A DNA stretch of 64,000 nt from contig NZ_QTQI01000012.1 in the NCBI RefSeq assembly GCF_003853705.1, positions 155,801-219,800 on the forward strand. The letters are read 5' to 3'. The notes beneath the pieces were generated by a model. That model had not been told where the DNA came from. It was given only the letters and a program-made list of their open reading frames with translations, and searched no databases. Made by a program: the position numbers and the translations under genes. Shown here piece by piece: positions 25,773 to 34,930 of the stretch; the first letter of the stretch is position 1; the number at the start of each line of letters is the position of its first letter. Source of the DNA: Burkholderia sp. Bp8992. GTDB lineage: Bacteria > Pseudomonadota > Gammaproteobacteria > Burkholderiales > Burkholderiaceae.

Positions 25773-26285
25773 TCAGAACAGGTTGCGGCGATCGGGATCG
25801 TGCAGCGGGTCCGGGGTTTTCTGCGTGATGCGCAGGATGCCCTGCGGATCGAAATAGAAGCTGTACATCATGTACCAGACGTTGTTCTCGAGATACCGGT
25901 AGGTCCACACCTCGCGCTTCATCAGCGGGAAGTAGGACGTCTCGACCGGGCGTCCGAAATTGACGAGCACGTCGGTCTTCGTCCATTTGCCGATTTCCGC
26001 GCGATAGAACTCGCTCGGCTGCAACACCTGGCGCACGTTGACGATCTTGTGGGCCGCGTCGACATCGGCCGCGATCGTGACCTCGCCCATCGGCTGGGTC
26101 GGCCACATCAGTCGCTTGCCGCCGCCGGGCAGGTCGTAGATCTCGCGCGGCGGCCCCATGCGCGCGACGATCGCCGACTCGTCCTGGCCGGCCTGGTATT
26201 GCTGCCACGGTTGCGCGCAACCGGCCAGCAGTGCGGCGGCACAGGCGACCAGCACCGGCAGGCGCGCGGGAATGCGAATGCGCAT
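25773..26285 (-). CDS. Small outer-membrane lipoprotein (BamE/OmlA-like fold suspected)
   Basis: The 170-residue protein has a signal peptide with a clear lipobox (LLAGC, Cys at about residue 23), followed by DESAIVARMGPPREIYDLPGGGKRLMWPTQP. This pattern of a short helix, a G-x-P turn and beta strands resembles SmpA/OmlA/BamE-like lipoproteins. A second similar unit, TDVLVNFGRPVETSYFPLMKREVWTYRYLENN, follows. The function is unknown; a role in the envelope is likely. It is a single-gene unit between a terminator and a divergent gene. Confidence 0.78.
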   Translation of the reverse strand: MRIRIPARLPVLVACAAALLAGCAQPWQQYQAGQDESAIVARMGPPREIYDLPGGGKRLMWPTQPMGEVTIAADVDAAHKIVNVRQVLQPSEFYRAEIGKWTKTDVLVNFGRPVETSYFPLMKREVWTYRYLENNVWYMMYSFYFDPQGILRITQKTPDPLHDPDRRNLF

Positions 26286-26453
26286 GGGATCCTCCAGAAC
26301 ACGGAAACAGGACCCGTTGTATCACGGACGGCGCGCGACGGTGCATCGCCCGGAAAAAATCGGTGCGGATCGCCGGCAGGGCCGGGCTTGCGGGCGGCGG
26401 GCGCGCCGGCCTATGATCCGCGCTTCTCGGGCAGATTGAAGGGCAGGTGGCCG

Positions 26454-27713
26454 ATGCAGGGTTGGAAGCGGTGCGCGCTCGCGTTGAGCGCAGGATGGAT
26501 GCTCGTGTCGTCCGCGTTTGCCGGCGGCGAGCCCGTGCGGATCGCGCTGGTCGAAGGGATGTCGGGCCCGTTCGCGAACGCGGGCGCGGCGGTCGAGCGC
26601 AACGTGCGCTTCGGCGTCGAGCAGGTCAACGCGGCGGGCGGCGTGAAGCTGCGCGACGGCGCGCACCCGCTCGAACTCGTCGTGCTCGACAGCAAGGGCA
26701 GCCCGGAGGAGGCGCTCGTGCAGCTGCGCGCGGCCGCGGACCGCCATATCGGCTTCGTTGCGCAGGGCAACAGCTCGGCCGTCGCGGCCGCGCTCGTCGC
26801 GGCGCTCGACAAGCTGAACGCGCGCAACCCGGACAACCGGATGCTGTTCCTGAACTATTCGGCCGACGATCCCGCGCTGACCGGTGCGCGCTGCAGCTTC
26901 TGGCATTTCCGCTTCGATGCGCACGCGGGCATGCGGATGGCCGCGCTCGCGGACGTGATGGCGCACGACCGCGCGCTGCGCAGGGTCTATCTGCTGAACC
27001 AGGACTACAGCTTCGGCCACGACGTCAGCGCGCTCGCGCGGCAGGCGCTGGCCACGCGGCGCCCGGACGTGACGATCGCCGGCGACGAATTCCACCCGAT
27101 CGGCCGGATCAAGGATTTTGCGCCGTATATCGCGAAGATCCGCGCGAGCGGGGCGGACGCCGTCGTGACCGGCAACTGGGGCAACGACCTCACGCTGCTC
27201 GTGAAAGCGGCGCGCGAGCAGGGGCTGAACGCGAAGTTCTACACGTTCTACGGCAACAGCCTCGGCGCGCCGGCCGCGCTCGGCGACGCCGGCGTCGGGC
27301 GCGTCGTGGCCGTGGCCGACTGGCACCCGAACGCGGGCGGCGCGAAATCGGACGCGTTCTACCGCGCGTTCCGGACCCGTTTCCCGGCCGCGCAGGACGA
27401 CTATCCGGTGCGGCGGATGAGCCTGATGATCGAGATGCTGGCCGCGGCGATGAGCCGAGCGGGATCGGCCGACCCTGTCGCGGTCGCGCGGGCGCTCGAG
27501 GGTTTGTCGTTCGACGACGGTTTCCATGCGTCGCGGATGCGCGCGCAGGATCATCAGTTGATCCAGCCCCTTTATGTGATGGAGATGGACAAGGCCGGCA
27601 CGCCGGGCGTGCGCTTCGACAACGAGGGGTCGGGCTATGGCTTCCGGACGGTGCTGGCGGTGCCGGCGCAGCGCACGGAGATGCCGTCCGCATGCTCGAT
27701 GACGCGTCCGTGA
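26454..27713 (+). CDS. Branched-chain amino acid-type ABC substrate-binding protein
   Basis: The 419-residue protein has an N-terminal signal peptide (cleavage after SSAFA) and a periplasmic-binding type 1 fold like LivK: VRIALVEGMSGPFANAGAA at the start and a hinge region YLLNQDYSFGHDV in the middle. Such proteins deliver amino acids, urea or aromatic compounds to ABC permeases. No permease or ATPase gene is adjacent, so the partner is elsewhere or the protein has another use. The ligand cannot be told from sequence. Confidence 0.86.
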   Translation: MQGWKRCALALSAGWMLVSSAFAGGEPVRIALVEGMSGPFANAGAAVERNVRFGVEQVNAAGGVKLRDGAHPLELVVLDSKGSPEEALVQLRAAADRHIGFVAQGNSSAVAAALVAALDKLNARNPDNRMLFLNYSADDPALTGARCSFWHFRFDAHAGMRMAALADVMAHDRALRRVYLLNQDYSFGHDVSALARQALATRRPDVTIAGDEFHPIGRIKDFAPYIAKIRASGADAVVTGNWGNDLTLLVKAAREQGLNAKFYTFYGNSLGAPAALGDAGVGRVVAVADWHPNAGGAKSDAFYRAFRTRFPAAQDDYPVRRMSLMIEMLAAAMSRAGSADPVAVARALEGLSFDDGFHASRMRAQDHQLIQPLYVMEMDKAGTPGVRFDNEGSGYGFRTVLAVPAQRTEMPSACSMTRP

Positions 27714-27742
27714 CAGGAAGCGGTAAGAACGGCGAGGAGTTG

Positions 27743-27751
27743 TGCTACAAT
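27743..27751 (+). promoter_or_regulatory. Extended -10 promoter of rpsO
   Basis: TGcTACAAT is an extended -10 element 70 bases before the rpsO start; the -35 box is weak. Confidence 0.5.
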
Positions 27752-27820
27752 GCCCGCCGGTTGTAAGTCACGGCACGGCCATTCTTCCGTGTCCGCCTGT
27801 TCAGTTAGAAAGGAAATCAC

Positions 27821-28090
27821 ATGTCTGTTGCAGATATCAAGAAGTCGGAAGTCGTTGCTCAGTTCGCCCGCGGTACCAACGACACGGGGTCGCCCGAAGT
27901 CCAGGTCGCACTGCTGACCGCACGTATCGTCGAACTGACGGGTCACTTCAAGACCCACGCGAAGGATCACCACAGCCGCCGCGGCCTGCTGCGCATGGTG
28001 AGCCGCCGCCGCAAGCTGCTCGACTACCTCAAGGGCAAGGATGCCGACCGTTACCGCGCACTGATCGAGAAGCTGGGTCTGCGTAAGTAA
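27821..28090 (+). CDS. rpsO: 30S ribosomal protein S15
   Basis: The 89-residue protein binds the central domain of 16S rRNA. It shows the family blocks [30 protein letters not shown] and [19 protein letters not shown] precedes the ATG. It lies directly upstream of pnp, the order conserved in most proteobacteria, and is followed by a terminator that probably lets part of the transcription continue into pnp. Confidence 0.98.
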   Translation: MSVADIKKSEVVAQFARGTNDTGSPEVQVALLTARIVELTGHFKTHAKDHHSRRGLLRMVSRRRKLLDYLKGKDADRYRALIEKLGLRK

Positions 28091-28113
28091 TCGAGGCGAT
28101 TGCCGCCAGCAAG

Positions 28114-28152
28114 ATGCCTGTGTCAGTCCGCTGATACAGGCATTTTGTTTTT
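28114..28152 (+). terminator. Rho-independent terminator between rpsO and pnp
   Basis: A 12-13-bp stem (28114-28126 with 28131-28143, one G-U pair, loop TCCG) is followed by TTTTGTTTTT. Confidence 0.85.
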
Positions 28153-28240
28153 GCGCGGTGCGTAGCGTCACGCGCATCGCAGGCTGTCCGGCACGTTCGT
28201 GCGGGGCAGCCGCAACGACTGATACCGGGGCAGGATTTGT

Positions 28241-28283
28241 GTCATTCCAGCGCGTCGCTGCGCGAGCGCCGCGCTGGAATGGC
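28241..28283 (+). other. Long hairpin in the pnp leader (possible RNase III site)
   Basis: GTCATTCCAGCGCG (28241-28254) pairs with CGCGCTGGAATGGC (28270-28283), 14 pairs with one G-U, and an inner CGCT/AGCG stem continues the helix. It ends about 97 bases before pnp. In E. coli a long pnp-leader stem is cut by RNase III as part of PNPase autoregulation; this one is similarly placed. No U-run follows, so it is not a terminator. Confidence 0.6.
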
Positions 28284-28380
28284 ATAAAAAACACACCTTG
28301 CTCCGGGTGATTCGGTCGGGACGCCGCTGTGCCGGATGGCCGGCGCGGCGAATGAAATGCATGAATACAAAGGAGCAACC

Positions 28381-30528
28381 ATGTCCATGTTCAACAAGGT
28401 CGTGAAGGAATTCCAGTGGGGCCAGCACAAGGTGCGCCTCGAAACCGGTGAAGTCGCTCGTCAGGCGAGCGGTGCGGTGATCGTCGACGTCGAAGACACC
28501 GTCGTGCTGGCAACCGTCGTCGGCGCGAAGTCGGCGAAGCCGGGTCAGGACTTCTTCCCGCTGACCGTCGATTACCTCGAGAAGACCTACTCGGCCGGCA
28601 AGATCCCGGGCGGCTTCTTCCGCCGCGAAGGCCGTCCGTCGGAGCACGAGACGCTGACGTCGCGCCTGATCGACCGTCCGCTGCGCCCGCTGTTCCCGGA
28701 AGGCTTCTACAACGAAGTCCAGGTCGTGATCCACGTGCTGTCCGTGAACCCGGAAATCCCGGCGGACATCCCCGCGCTGATCGGCGCATCGGCTGCGCTC
28801 GCCGTGTCGGGCCTGCCGTTCAACGGCCCGGTCGGTGCCGCACGCGTGGCGTACATCGACAACGCATACGTGCTGAACCCGACGCGTGACCAGATCAAGG
28901 CATCGAGCCTCGACCTCGTCGTCGCGGGTACGGAGCGCGCCGTGCTGATGGTCGAGTCGGAAGCCGACCAGCTGTCGGAAGACGTGATGCTGGGCGCAGT
29001 GGTGTTCGGTCACGAGCAGATGCAGATTGCGATCGACGCGATCCACGAGCTGGTGCGCGAAGGCGGCAAGCCCGAGTGGGACTGGCAGCCGGCGCCGAAG
29101 AACGAGCCGCTGATCGCACGCGTGACCGAGCTGGCGCAGAACGACCTGCTCGCCGCTTACCAGCTGCGCGACAAGCAAGCGCGTTCGGCGAAGCTGAAGG
29201 AAGTCTACGCGGCGACCTCGGCGAAGCTCGAGGAAGAGGCGCTGGCGGCCGGTACGGTCGCGGCCGACAAGGCTACCGTCGGCAACGTGCTGTTCGACAT
29301 CGAGGCAAAGATCGTCCGTTCGCAGATCCTGAACGGCGAGCCGCGTATCGACGGCCGCGACACGCGCACCGTGCGCCCGATCGAAATCCGCACCGGCGTG
29401 CTGCCGCGTACCCACGGCTCGGCGCTGTTCACGCGCGGCGAGACGCAGGCGCTGGTCGTCGCGACGCTCGGCACGAAGGGTGACGAGCAGATCATCGACG
29501 CGCTCGAAGGCGAATACCGCGAGCGCTTCATGCTCCACTACAACATGCCGCCGTTCGCGACCGGCGAAACGGGCCGCGTCGGCTCGCCGAAGCGCCGCGA
29601 AATCGGCCACGGCCGCCTCGCGAAGCGCGCGCTGGTCAAGTGCCTGCCGAGCGCTGACGAATTCGGTTACTCGATCCGCGTCGTGTCGGAAATCACCGAA
29701 TCGAACGGTTCGTCGTCGATGGCATCGGTGTGCGGCGGCTGCCTCGCGCTGATGGACGCCGGCGTGCCGATGAAGGCGCACGTCGCGGGTATCGCGATGG
29801 GCCTGATCCTCGAAGGCAACAAGTTCGCGGTGCTGACCGACATCCTCGGCGACGAAGATCACCTCGGCGACATGGACTTCAAGGTGGCCGGCACGGAGCA
29901 AGGCGTGACGGCGCTGCAGATGGACATCAAGATCCAGGGCATCACGAAGGAAATCATGCAGGTCGCGCTCGCGCAGGCGAAGGAAGGCCGCATGCACATC
30001 CTCGGCAAGATGACGTCGGCAGTCTCGGGTGCGAACACGCAACTGTCGGAATTCGCGCCGCGCATGATCACGATCAAGATCAACCCGGAAAAGATCCGCG
30101 ACGTGATCGGCAAGGGCGGTTCGGTGATTCGCGCGCTGACGGAAGAAACGGGCACGACCATCGACATCTCCGATGACGGCGTCGTGACGATCGCGAGCAC
30201 GAACAGCGACGGCATGGCCGAAGCGAAGAAGCGCATCGAGCAAATCACGGCCGAAATCGAAGTCGGCCAGGTGTACGAAGGCACGGTGCTCAAGCTGCTC
30301 GATTTCGGCGCGATCGTGAACCTGCTGCCGGGCAAGGACGGCCTGCTGCACATCTCGGAAATCGTCAACGAGCGTGTGAAGGACATCAACGACTACCTGA
30401 AGGAAGGTCAGCAGGTCAAGGTCAAGGTCATTCAGACGGACGAGAAGGGCCGTGTGCGCCTGTCGGCCAAGGCGCTGCTGAACGAAGCAGCCGCGGCAGC
30501 GCAGTCGGACACGCCGCCGCAGCAGTAA
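28381..30528 (+). CDS. pnp: Polyribonucleotide nucleotidyltransferase (PNPase)
   Basis: The 715-residue enzyme degrades RNA 3' to 5' using phosphate. In order it has a first RNase PH domain, a helical domain, a second catalytic RNase PH domain (about residues 320-540), a KH domain with IGKGG (about residue 575) and an S1 domain at the C-terminus ([19 protein letters not shown]). The ATG at 28381 is preceded by AAAGGAG and begins [11 protein letters not shown], as in relatives. It is a partner of the RNA degradosome in many bacteria. Confidence 0.98.
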   Translation: MSMFNKVVKEFQWGQHKVRLETGEVARQASGAVIVDVEDTVVLATVVGAKSAKPGQDFFPLTVDYLEKTYSAGKIPGGFFRREGRPSEHETLTSRLIDRPLRPLFPEGFYNEVQVVIHVLSVNPEIPADIPALIGASAALAVSGLPFNGPVGAARVAYIDNAYVLNPTRDQIKASSLDLVVAGTERAVLMVESEADQLSEDVMLGAVVFGHEQMQIAIDAIHELVREGGKPEWDWQPAPKNEPLIARVTELAQNDLLAAYQLRDKQARSAKLKEVYAATSAKLEEEALAAGTVAADKATVGNVLFDIEAKIVRSQILNGEPRIDGRDTRTVRPIEIRTGVLPRTHGSALFTRGETQALVVATLGTKGDEQIIDALEGEYRERFMLHYNMPPFATGETGRVGSPKRREIGHGRLAKRALVKCLPSADEFGYSIRVVSEITESNGSSSMASVCGGCLALMDAGVPMKAHVAGIAMGLILEGNKFAVLTDILGDEDHLGDMDFKVAGTEQGVTALQMDIKIQGITKEIMQVALAQAKEGRMHILGKMTSAVSGANTQLSEFAPRMITIKINPEKIRDVIGKGGSVIRALTEETGTTIDISDDGVVTIASTNSDGMAEAKKRIEQITAEIEVGQVYEGTVLKLLDFGAIVNLLPGKDGLLHISEIVNERVKDINDYLKEGQQVKVKVIQTDEKGRVRLSAKALLNEAAAAAQSDTPPQQ

Positions 30529-30543
30529 GCGGACGGGCGGACC

Positions 30544-30580
30544 AACGGCCGGCAGTGCGAAAGCGCGCCGGCCGTTTTTT
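30544..30580 (+). terminator. Rho-independent terminator after pnp
   Basis: AACGGCCGGC (30544-30553) pairs with GCCGGCCGTT (30567-30576), followed by a T run. Confidence 0.88.
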
Positions 30581-30676
30581 CTGTAGCATCGTTGTGCGGC
30601 GCAGCAGCGCCGGCGAGGCGCTCGTGCCGTGCGCGCGGGCGTGCCATCCGATTCCGATCCTGGAGCCTCCCTCACC

Positions 30677-31696
30677 ATGAAAGCCATCGAAATCACCGAA
30701 TTCGGCGCCCCCGACGTGCTGAAGCTTGCGGAGCGTCCGCGCCCCGAACCGAAGCGCGGCGAGGTGCTGATCAAGGTGGCGGCTTCCGGCGTGAACCGGC
30801 CCGACGTGTTCCAGCGCAAGGGTGCCTATGCGCCGCCGCCGGGTGCGTCGGATCTGCCGGGGCTCGAGGTGGCGGGCGAAATCGTCGGCGGCGATCTGTC
30901 CGATGTCGCGCTGAACCCGTTCGGCCTGAAGCTGGGCGATCGCGTGTGCGCGCTGCTCGCGGGCGGCGGTTACGCCGAATACGCGGTCGCACCGCTGCCG
31001 CAATGCCTGCCCGTGCCCGACGGGCTCACCGATATCGAGGCCGCGTCGCTGCCCGAAACGTTCTTCACCGTGTGGAGCAACGTGTTCGACCGTGCGGGGC
31101 TCGGCGCGGGCGAAGGCGGCGAGCAGGAGACGCTGCTGGTTCAGGGCGGCTCGAGCGGCATCGGCGTGACGGCCATCCAGATCGCGCATGCGCTCGGCTT
31201 TCGCGTGTTCGCGACGGCCGGCACCGCCGACAAATGCCGCGCGTGCGAGGCGCTCGGCGCCGAACGTGCGATCAACTACAAGACCGAAGACTTCGTCGAG
31301 GTCGTGAAGTCGCTGACGCACGATCGCGGCGTCGACGTGATCCTCGACATGGTGGCGGGCTCGTACGTGCCGCGCGAGCTGTCCGCGCTCGCGGACGGTG
31401 GCCGTCTCGTGCTGATCGCGCTGCTCGGCGGCGCGAAGGCCGACGTCAACCTGAGCGAGATCCTGCGCCGCCGGCTGACCATCACGGGTTCGACGCTGCG
31501 GCCGCGCCCGGTCGAGTTCAAGGCGCGCATCGCCGCGCAACTGAAGGCGCGCGTGTGGCCGCTGATCGCCGACGGCCGCATCAAGCCGGTGATCTATCGC
31601 GTGCTGCCGGCCGCGGACGCCGCGCAGGCGCATGCGCTGATGGAAAGCAGCGAGCACACCGGCAAGATCGTCCTCGATTGGGGTACGAACGCCTGA
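30677..31696 (+). CDS. NAD(P)H quinone oxidoreductase (zinc-independent MDR family, PIG3-like)
   Basis: The 339-residue protein is a medium-chain reductase without structural zinc ligands. It has GVNRPDVFQRKGAYAPPPGASD near residues 38-60, the NADPH-binding LLVQGGSSGIGVTAIQIAHALG in the middle, and GSTLRPRPVEFKA near residue 280, all typical of the PIG3/TP53I3-type quinone reductases. It should reduce quinones with NADPH in the cytoplasm. It stands between pnp and tpiA as its own unit, with no functional tie to either. Confidence 0.9.
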   Translation: MKAIEITEFGAPDVLKLAERPRPEPKRGEVLIKVAASGVNRPDVFQRKGAYAPPPGASDLPGLEVAGEIVGGDLSDVALNPFGLKLGDRVCALLAGGGYAEYAVAPLPQCLPVPDGLTDIEAASLPETFFTVWSNVFDRAGLGAGEGGEQETLLVQGGSSGIGVTAIQIAHALGFRVFATAGTADKCRACEALGAERAINYKTEDFVEVVKSLTHDRGVDVILDMVAGSYVPRELSALADGGRLVLIALLGGAKADVNLSEILRRRLTITGSTLRPRPVEFKARIAAQLKARVWPLIADGRIKPVIYRVLPAADAAQAHALMESSEHTGKIVLDWGTNA

Positions 31697-31728
31697 CGGC
31701 CCGTGTGGCCGGGCTTGACATGCGCGGT

Positions 31729-31758
31729 TTGACCGGTTCAAGCCGTGCGCAGTAAAAT
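31729..31758 (+). promoter_or_regulatory. Sigma-70 promoter of tpiA
   Basis: A TTGACC -35 box (31729-31734), an 18-base spacer and a TAAAAT -10 box (31753-31758), about 73 bases before the tpiA transcript's coding start. Confidence 0.6.
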
Positions 31759-31837
31759 CGCGGGTTTGCTTCGCCAGATCAAACCTGACGGCCGGTTTCC
31801 GGCGCGTTAATGACCAAGCGGTGACGAGACAGACACG

Positions 31838-32593
31838 ATGTCGAAACAGAGAACTAAGCGGGTGATCGGCAACTGGAAGATGCACGGCCGGCTGGCCGGC
31901 AACCAGGCGTTGCTGAACGAAGTGGTGCAGGGTGTAGGCGCGGTGGCGGCCGAAACGTCGGTCGGCGTGTGCGTGCCGTTCCCGTATCTCGCGCAGGTTC
32001 ACGCGCAGCTCGATGGCGGCCGTGTCGCCTGGGGCGCGCAGGACGTGTCCGCGCACGAACAGGGCGCGTTCACCGGCGAAGTGGCGGCCGCGATGGTCGC
32101 GGAGTTCGGCGCACGCTATGCGATCGTCGGTCACTCGGAGCGCCGCGCGTATCACCGCGAAAGCAACGAGACGGTCGCGGCGAAGACGCAGCGCGCGCTC
32201 GCAGCCGGCCTCACGCCGGTCGTGTGCGTCGGCGAGACGCTCGCCGAGCGCGAGTCGGGTGCGACCGAGCAGGTCGTCGGTGCGCAGCTCGACGCGGTGC
32301 TGGCCGTGCTGACGGCCGACGAGGCTGCCCGCATCGTCGTCGCGTACGAGCCGGTCTGGGCGATCGGCACGGGCAAGAGCGCGACGTCGGCGCAGGCGCA
32401 GGACGTGCACGCGTTCCTGCGCGCGCGCCTCGCGGCGAAGGGTGCGGCGGACGTATCCGTGCTGTACGGCGGCAGCGTGAAGCCGGACAACGCGGAAGAG
32501 CTGTTCGCGCAGCCGGACATCGACGGCGGCCTGATCGGCGGCGCGTCGTTGAAGGCGGAAGATTTCCTGGCGATCTGCCGGGCCGCGCGATAA
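31838..32593 (+). CDS. tpiA: Triosephosphate isomerase
   Basis: The 251-residue TIM barrel interconverts dihydroxyacetone phosphate and glyceraldehyde 3-phosphate. Catalytic residues are in GNWKMHG (Lys), IVGHSERR (His) and [11 protein letters not shown] (Glu), and the phosphate loop is [10 protein letters not shown]. secG follows 72 bases later, as in many beta-proteobacteria. Confidence 0.98.
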   Translation: MSKQRTKRVIGNWKMHGRLAGNQALLNEVVQGVGAVAAETSVGVCVPFPYLAQVHAQLDGGRVAWGAQDVSAHEQGAFTGEVAAAMVAEFGARYAIVGHSERRAYHRESNETVAAKTQRALAAGLTPVVCVGETLAERESGATEQVVGAQLDAVLAVLTADEAARIVVAYEPVWAIGTGKSATSAQAQDVHAFLRARLAAKGAADVSVLYGGSVKPDNAEELFAQPDIDGGLIGGASLKAEDFLAICRAAR

Positions 32594-32665
32594 GCGGTCC
32601 GAGATCGAATTGAACCATGACGGCGGCCGGACGGTCCGGTCGCCCGATCCAATCGGGTGGGTGTG

Positions 32666-33046
32666 ATGCTGTTATTCAAGACGCTGATTATTGTGGTGCA
32701 GGTGCTGTCTGCACTCGGTGTGATTGGTCTCGTGCTGCTGCAGCACGGCAAGGGTGCCGACATGGGCGCCGCGTTCGGCAGCGGCGCGTCGGGCAGCCTG
32801 TTCGGTGCGACGGGGTCGGCGAACTTCCTGTCGCGCACGACGGGCATTCTCGCGACGATCTTCTTCGTCGCGACGCTCGCGCTGACGTACCTCGGTTCGT
32901 ACAAGTCGACGCCGTCGGCCGGCGTGCTCGGCGCGGTAGCGACCGCACCGGCATCGGCGCCTGCAGCATCGGCACCGGCAGTCGCGGCATCCGCCGCTGT
33001 TGCGGGTTCGGCTGCAAGCGCGCCGGGCCAGGATGTCCCGAAATAA
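32666..33046 (+). CDS. secG: Protein-export membrane protein SecG
   Basis: The 126-residue protein has two transmembrane helices separated by the conserved loop LLQHGKGADMGAAFGSGASGSLFG, marking it as SecG, an accessory subunit of the SecYEG translocon. A long Ala/Pro/Ser tail follows the second helix, as in other beta-proteobacterial SecG proteins. ATG 32666 is chosen; two in-frame GTG codons just upstream (32657 and 32663) are alternatives. A leucine tRNA gene follows. Confidence 0.95.
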   Translation: MLLFKTLIIVVQVLSALGVIGLVLLQHGKGADMGAAFGSGASGSLFGATGSANFLSRTTGILATIFFVATLALTYLGSYKSTPSAGVLGAVATAPASAPAASAPAVAASAAVAGSAASAPGQDVPK

Positions 33047-33157
33047 AAAGTTAAATTTTTTGCGTTTGTGCGTTGAACAAATCTGGAACTCGGGTTAGAA
33101 TTTAATTCTTGAAGCGATTCGCGGGAAACAAGCAGCACAACCCGAGTTGCATGCAGT

Positions 33158-33242
33158 GCCGACGTGGTGAAATTGGTAGACACGCTATCTTGAGGGGGTA
33201 GTGGCGAAAGCTGTGCGAGTTCGAGTCTCGCCGTCGGCACCA
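33158..33242 (+). tRNA. leuU: tRNA-Leu (anticodon GAG)
   Basis: The 85-base sequence folds as a class II tRNA. The acceptor arm pairs GCCGACG (33158-33164) with CGTCGGC (33232-33238). The anticodon loop TTGAGGG gives GAG at 33192-33194, the variable arm is long, the T arm is GCGAG-TTCGAGT-CTCGC, the discriminator is A, and the CCA end is encoded. It reads CUC and CUU. The secG-tRNA-Leu(GAG) order also occurs in E. coli. Confidence 0.97.
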
Positions 33243-33251
33243 AAGTTACTC

Positions 33252-33284
33252 AATGCCAGCCGCTTCTAGTGGCTGGCATTTTTC
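33252..33284 (+). terminator. Rho-independent terminator after tRNA-Leu
   Basis: AATGCCAGCC (33252-33261) pairs with GGCTGGCATT (33271-33280), followed by a T run. It separates the tpiA-secG-tRNA unit from the nuo operon. Confidence 0.88.
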
Positions 33285-33395
33285 ATTTCTGGGGTGTGCT
33301 TGCGGTTGTCTTGCGATCGCCTGCACTCCGAAATGATTCCTTCCGCCGGAAGTGGTATTCTCCGGACGCTCAGAACCAACCGATAGAGGATTGCC

Positions 33396-33755
33396 TTGAA
33401 CCTCGCAGCCTATTACCCCGTCTTGTTGTTCCTCCTCGTGGGCACTGGTTTAGGTATAGCGCTGGTCAGCATCGGCAAGCTCCTGGGTCCCAACAAGCCG
33501 GACGTCGAGAAGAACGCACCGTACGAGTGCGGCTTCGAAGCCTTTGAAGACGCCCGGATGAAATTCGACGTCCGGTATTACCTCGTCGCCATCCTGTTCA
33601 TCATCTTCGATCTCGAAACCGCATTCCTGTTTCCGTGGGGCGTCGCGCTCCGGGACATCGGCTGGCCGGGTTTCATCGCAATGATGATTTTTCTGCTCGA
33701 ATTCCTGCTGGGCTTTGCCTATATCTGGAAGAAAGGCGGCCTCGACTGGGAGTGA
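33396..33755 (+). CDS. nuoA: NADH-quinone oxidoreductase subunit A
   Basis: This is the first gene of the complex I operon. The 119-residue protein has three transmembrane helices and the conserved [33 protein letters not shown] block, whose loop lies near the quinone site. Translation starts at a TTG (33396) preceded by AGAGGA, giving [10 protein letters not shown] as in close relatives; no ATG fits. Thirteen more nuo genes follow in the usual order. Confidence 0.96.
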
Positions 33756-33817
33756 TGGGTTAATCGCCGGTTTGCATGGGCGGCCACGCTCGGTCGCTCG
33801 TCTGGAGTGGAAAGCAA

Positions 33818-34297
33818 ATGAGTATCGAAGGGGTCTTGAAGGAAGGGTTTGTCACCACGACGGCTGACAAGCTGATCAACTGGACGCGTACCGGCTCGCT
33901 GTGGCCGATGACGTTCGGGCTCGCGTGTTGCGCCGTCGAGATGATGCATGCGGGCGCGGCCCGTTATGACCTGGACCGGTTCGGGGTCGTGTTCCGTCCG
34001 AGTCCGCGTCAGTCGGACGTGATGATCGTCGCCGGCACGCTGTGCAACAAGATGGCGCCGGCGCTGCGTCGCGTGTACGACCAGATGGCCGAGCCGCGCT
34101 GGGTGATCTCGATGGGATCGTGCGCGAACGGTGGCGGTTACTACCACTACTCGTATTCGGTGGTCCGCGGTTGCGACCGGATCGTGCCGGTCGACGTCTA
34201 CGTGCCGGGCTGTCCGCCCACGGCCGAGGCGCTGGTCTATGGCGTGATCCAGCTTCAGGCGAAGATCCGCCGCACCAATACCATCGCCCGTCAATAA
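33818..34297 (+). CDS. nuoB: NADH-quinone oxidoreductase subunit B
   Basis: The 159-residue peripheral-arm subunit carries the last cluster (N2, 4Fe-4S) before quinone. Cysteine ligands are visible in LACCAVEMM (tandem Cys), GSC and PGCPP. The ATG at 33818 follows GGAAAG and gives the family length. Confidence 0.97.
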   Translation: MSIEGVLKEGFVTTTADKLINWTRTGSLWPMTFGLACCAVEMMHAGAARYDLDRFGVVFRPSPRQSDVMIVAGTLCNKMAPALRRVYDQMAEPRWVISMGSCANGGGYYHYSYSVVRGCDRIVPVDVYVPGCPPTAEALVYGVIQLQAKIRRTNTIARQ

Positions 34298-34318
34298 AGC
34301 CCCGAGCGTCCCCTCAAT

Positions 34319-34921
34319 ATGGCAAGCAAAATCGAGACCCTCAAGGCAAACCTCGAAGCCGCGCTCGGCGCGCGCGTGGTGAGCCTCACCGAAGCGATCG
34401 GTGAACTGACGCTCGTCGTGAAGGCGAGCGATTACCTCGAAGTCGCAAAGACGCTGCGCGACGATCCGAAGCTCCGTTTCGAGCAGCTGATCGATCTCTG
34501 CGGCGTCGACTACCAGACCTTCGGCGACGGCGCCTACGACGGCCCGCGTTTCGCGGCCGTGTCGCACCTGCTGTCGGTCACGAACAACTGGCGCCTGCGC
34601 CTGCGCGCATTCGCGCCGGACGACGACCTGCCGATCGTGGCATCGCTGGTCGACATCTGGACCTCCGCGAACTGGTACGAGCGTGAAGCGTTCGACCTGT
34701 ACGGCATCGTGTTCGAAGGCCACCCCGACCTGCGTCGCATCCTCACCGACTACGGCTTCATCGGTCACCCGTTCCGCAAGGACTTCCCGGTGTCGGGCTA
34801 CGTCGAAATGCGTTACGACCCGGAAGAGAAGCGGGTCGTGTACCAGCCGGTGACGATCGAGCCGCGCGAAATCACGCCGCGCGTGATCCGCGAGGATCGC
34901 TATGGCGGTCTGAAACATTAA
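34319..34921 (+). CDS. nuoC: NADH-quinone oxidoreductase subunit C
   Basis: The 200-residue protein is the 30-kDa subunit of the peripheral arm, identified by [37 protein letters not shown] and the C-terminal [12 protein letters not shown] region. It is a separate gene, not fused to nuoD as in E. coli. nuoD begins nine bases after its stop. Confidence 0.97.
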   Translation: MASKIETLKANLEAALGARVVSLTEAIGELTLVVKASDYLEVAKTLRDDPKLRFEQLIDLCGVDYQTFGDGAYDGPRFAAVSHLLSVTNNWRLRLRAFAPDDDLPIVASLVDIWTSANWYEREAFDLYGIVFEGHPDLRRILTDYGFIGHPFRKDFPVSGYVEMRYDPEEKRVVYQPVTIEPREITPRVIREDRYGGLKH

Positions 34922-34930
34922 GGGGGCGTC

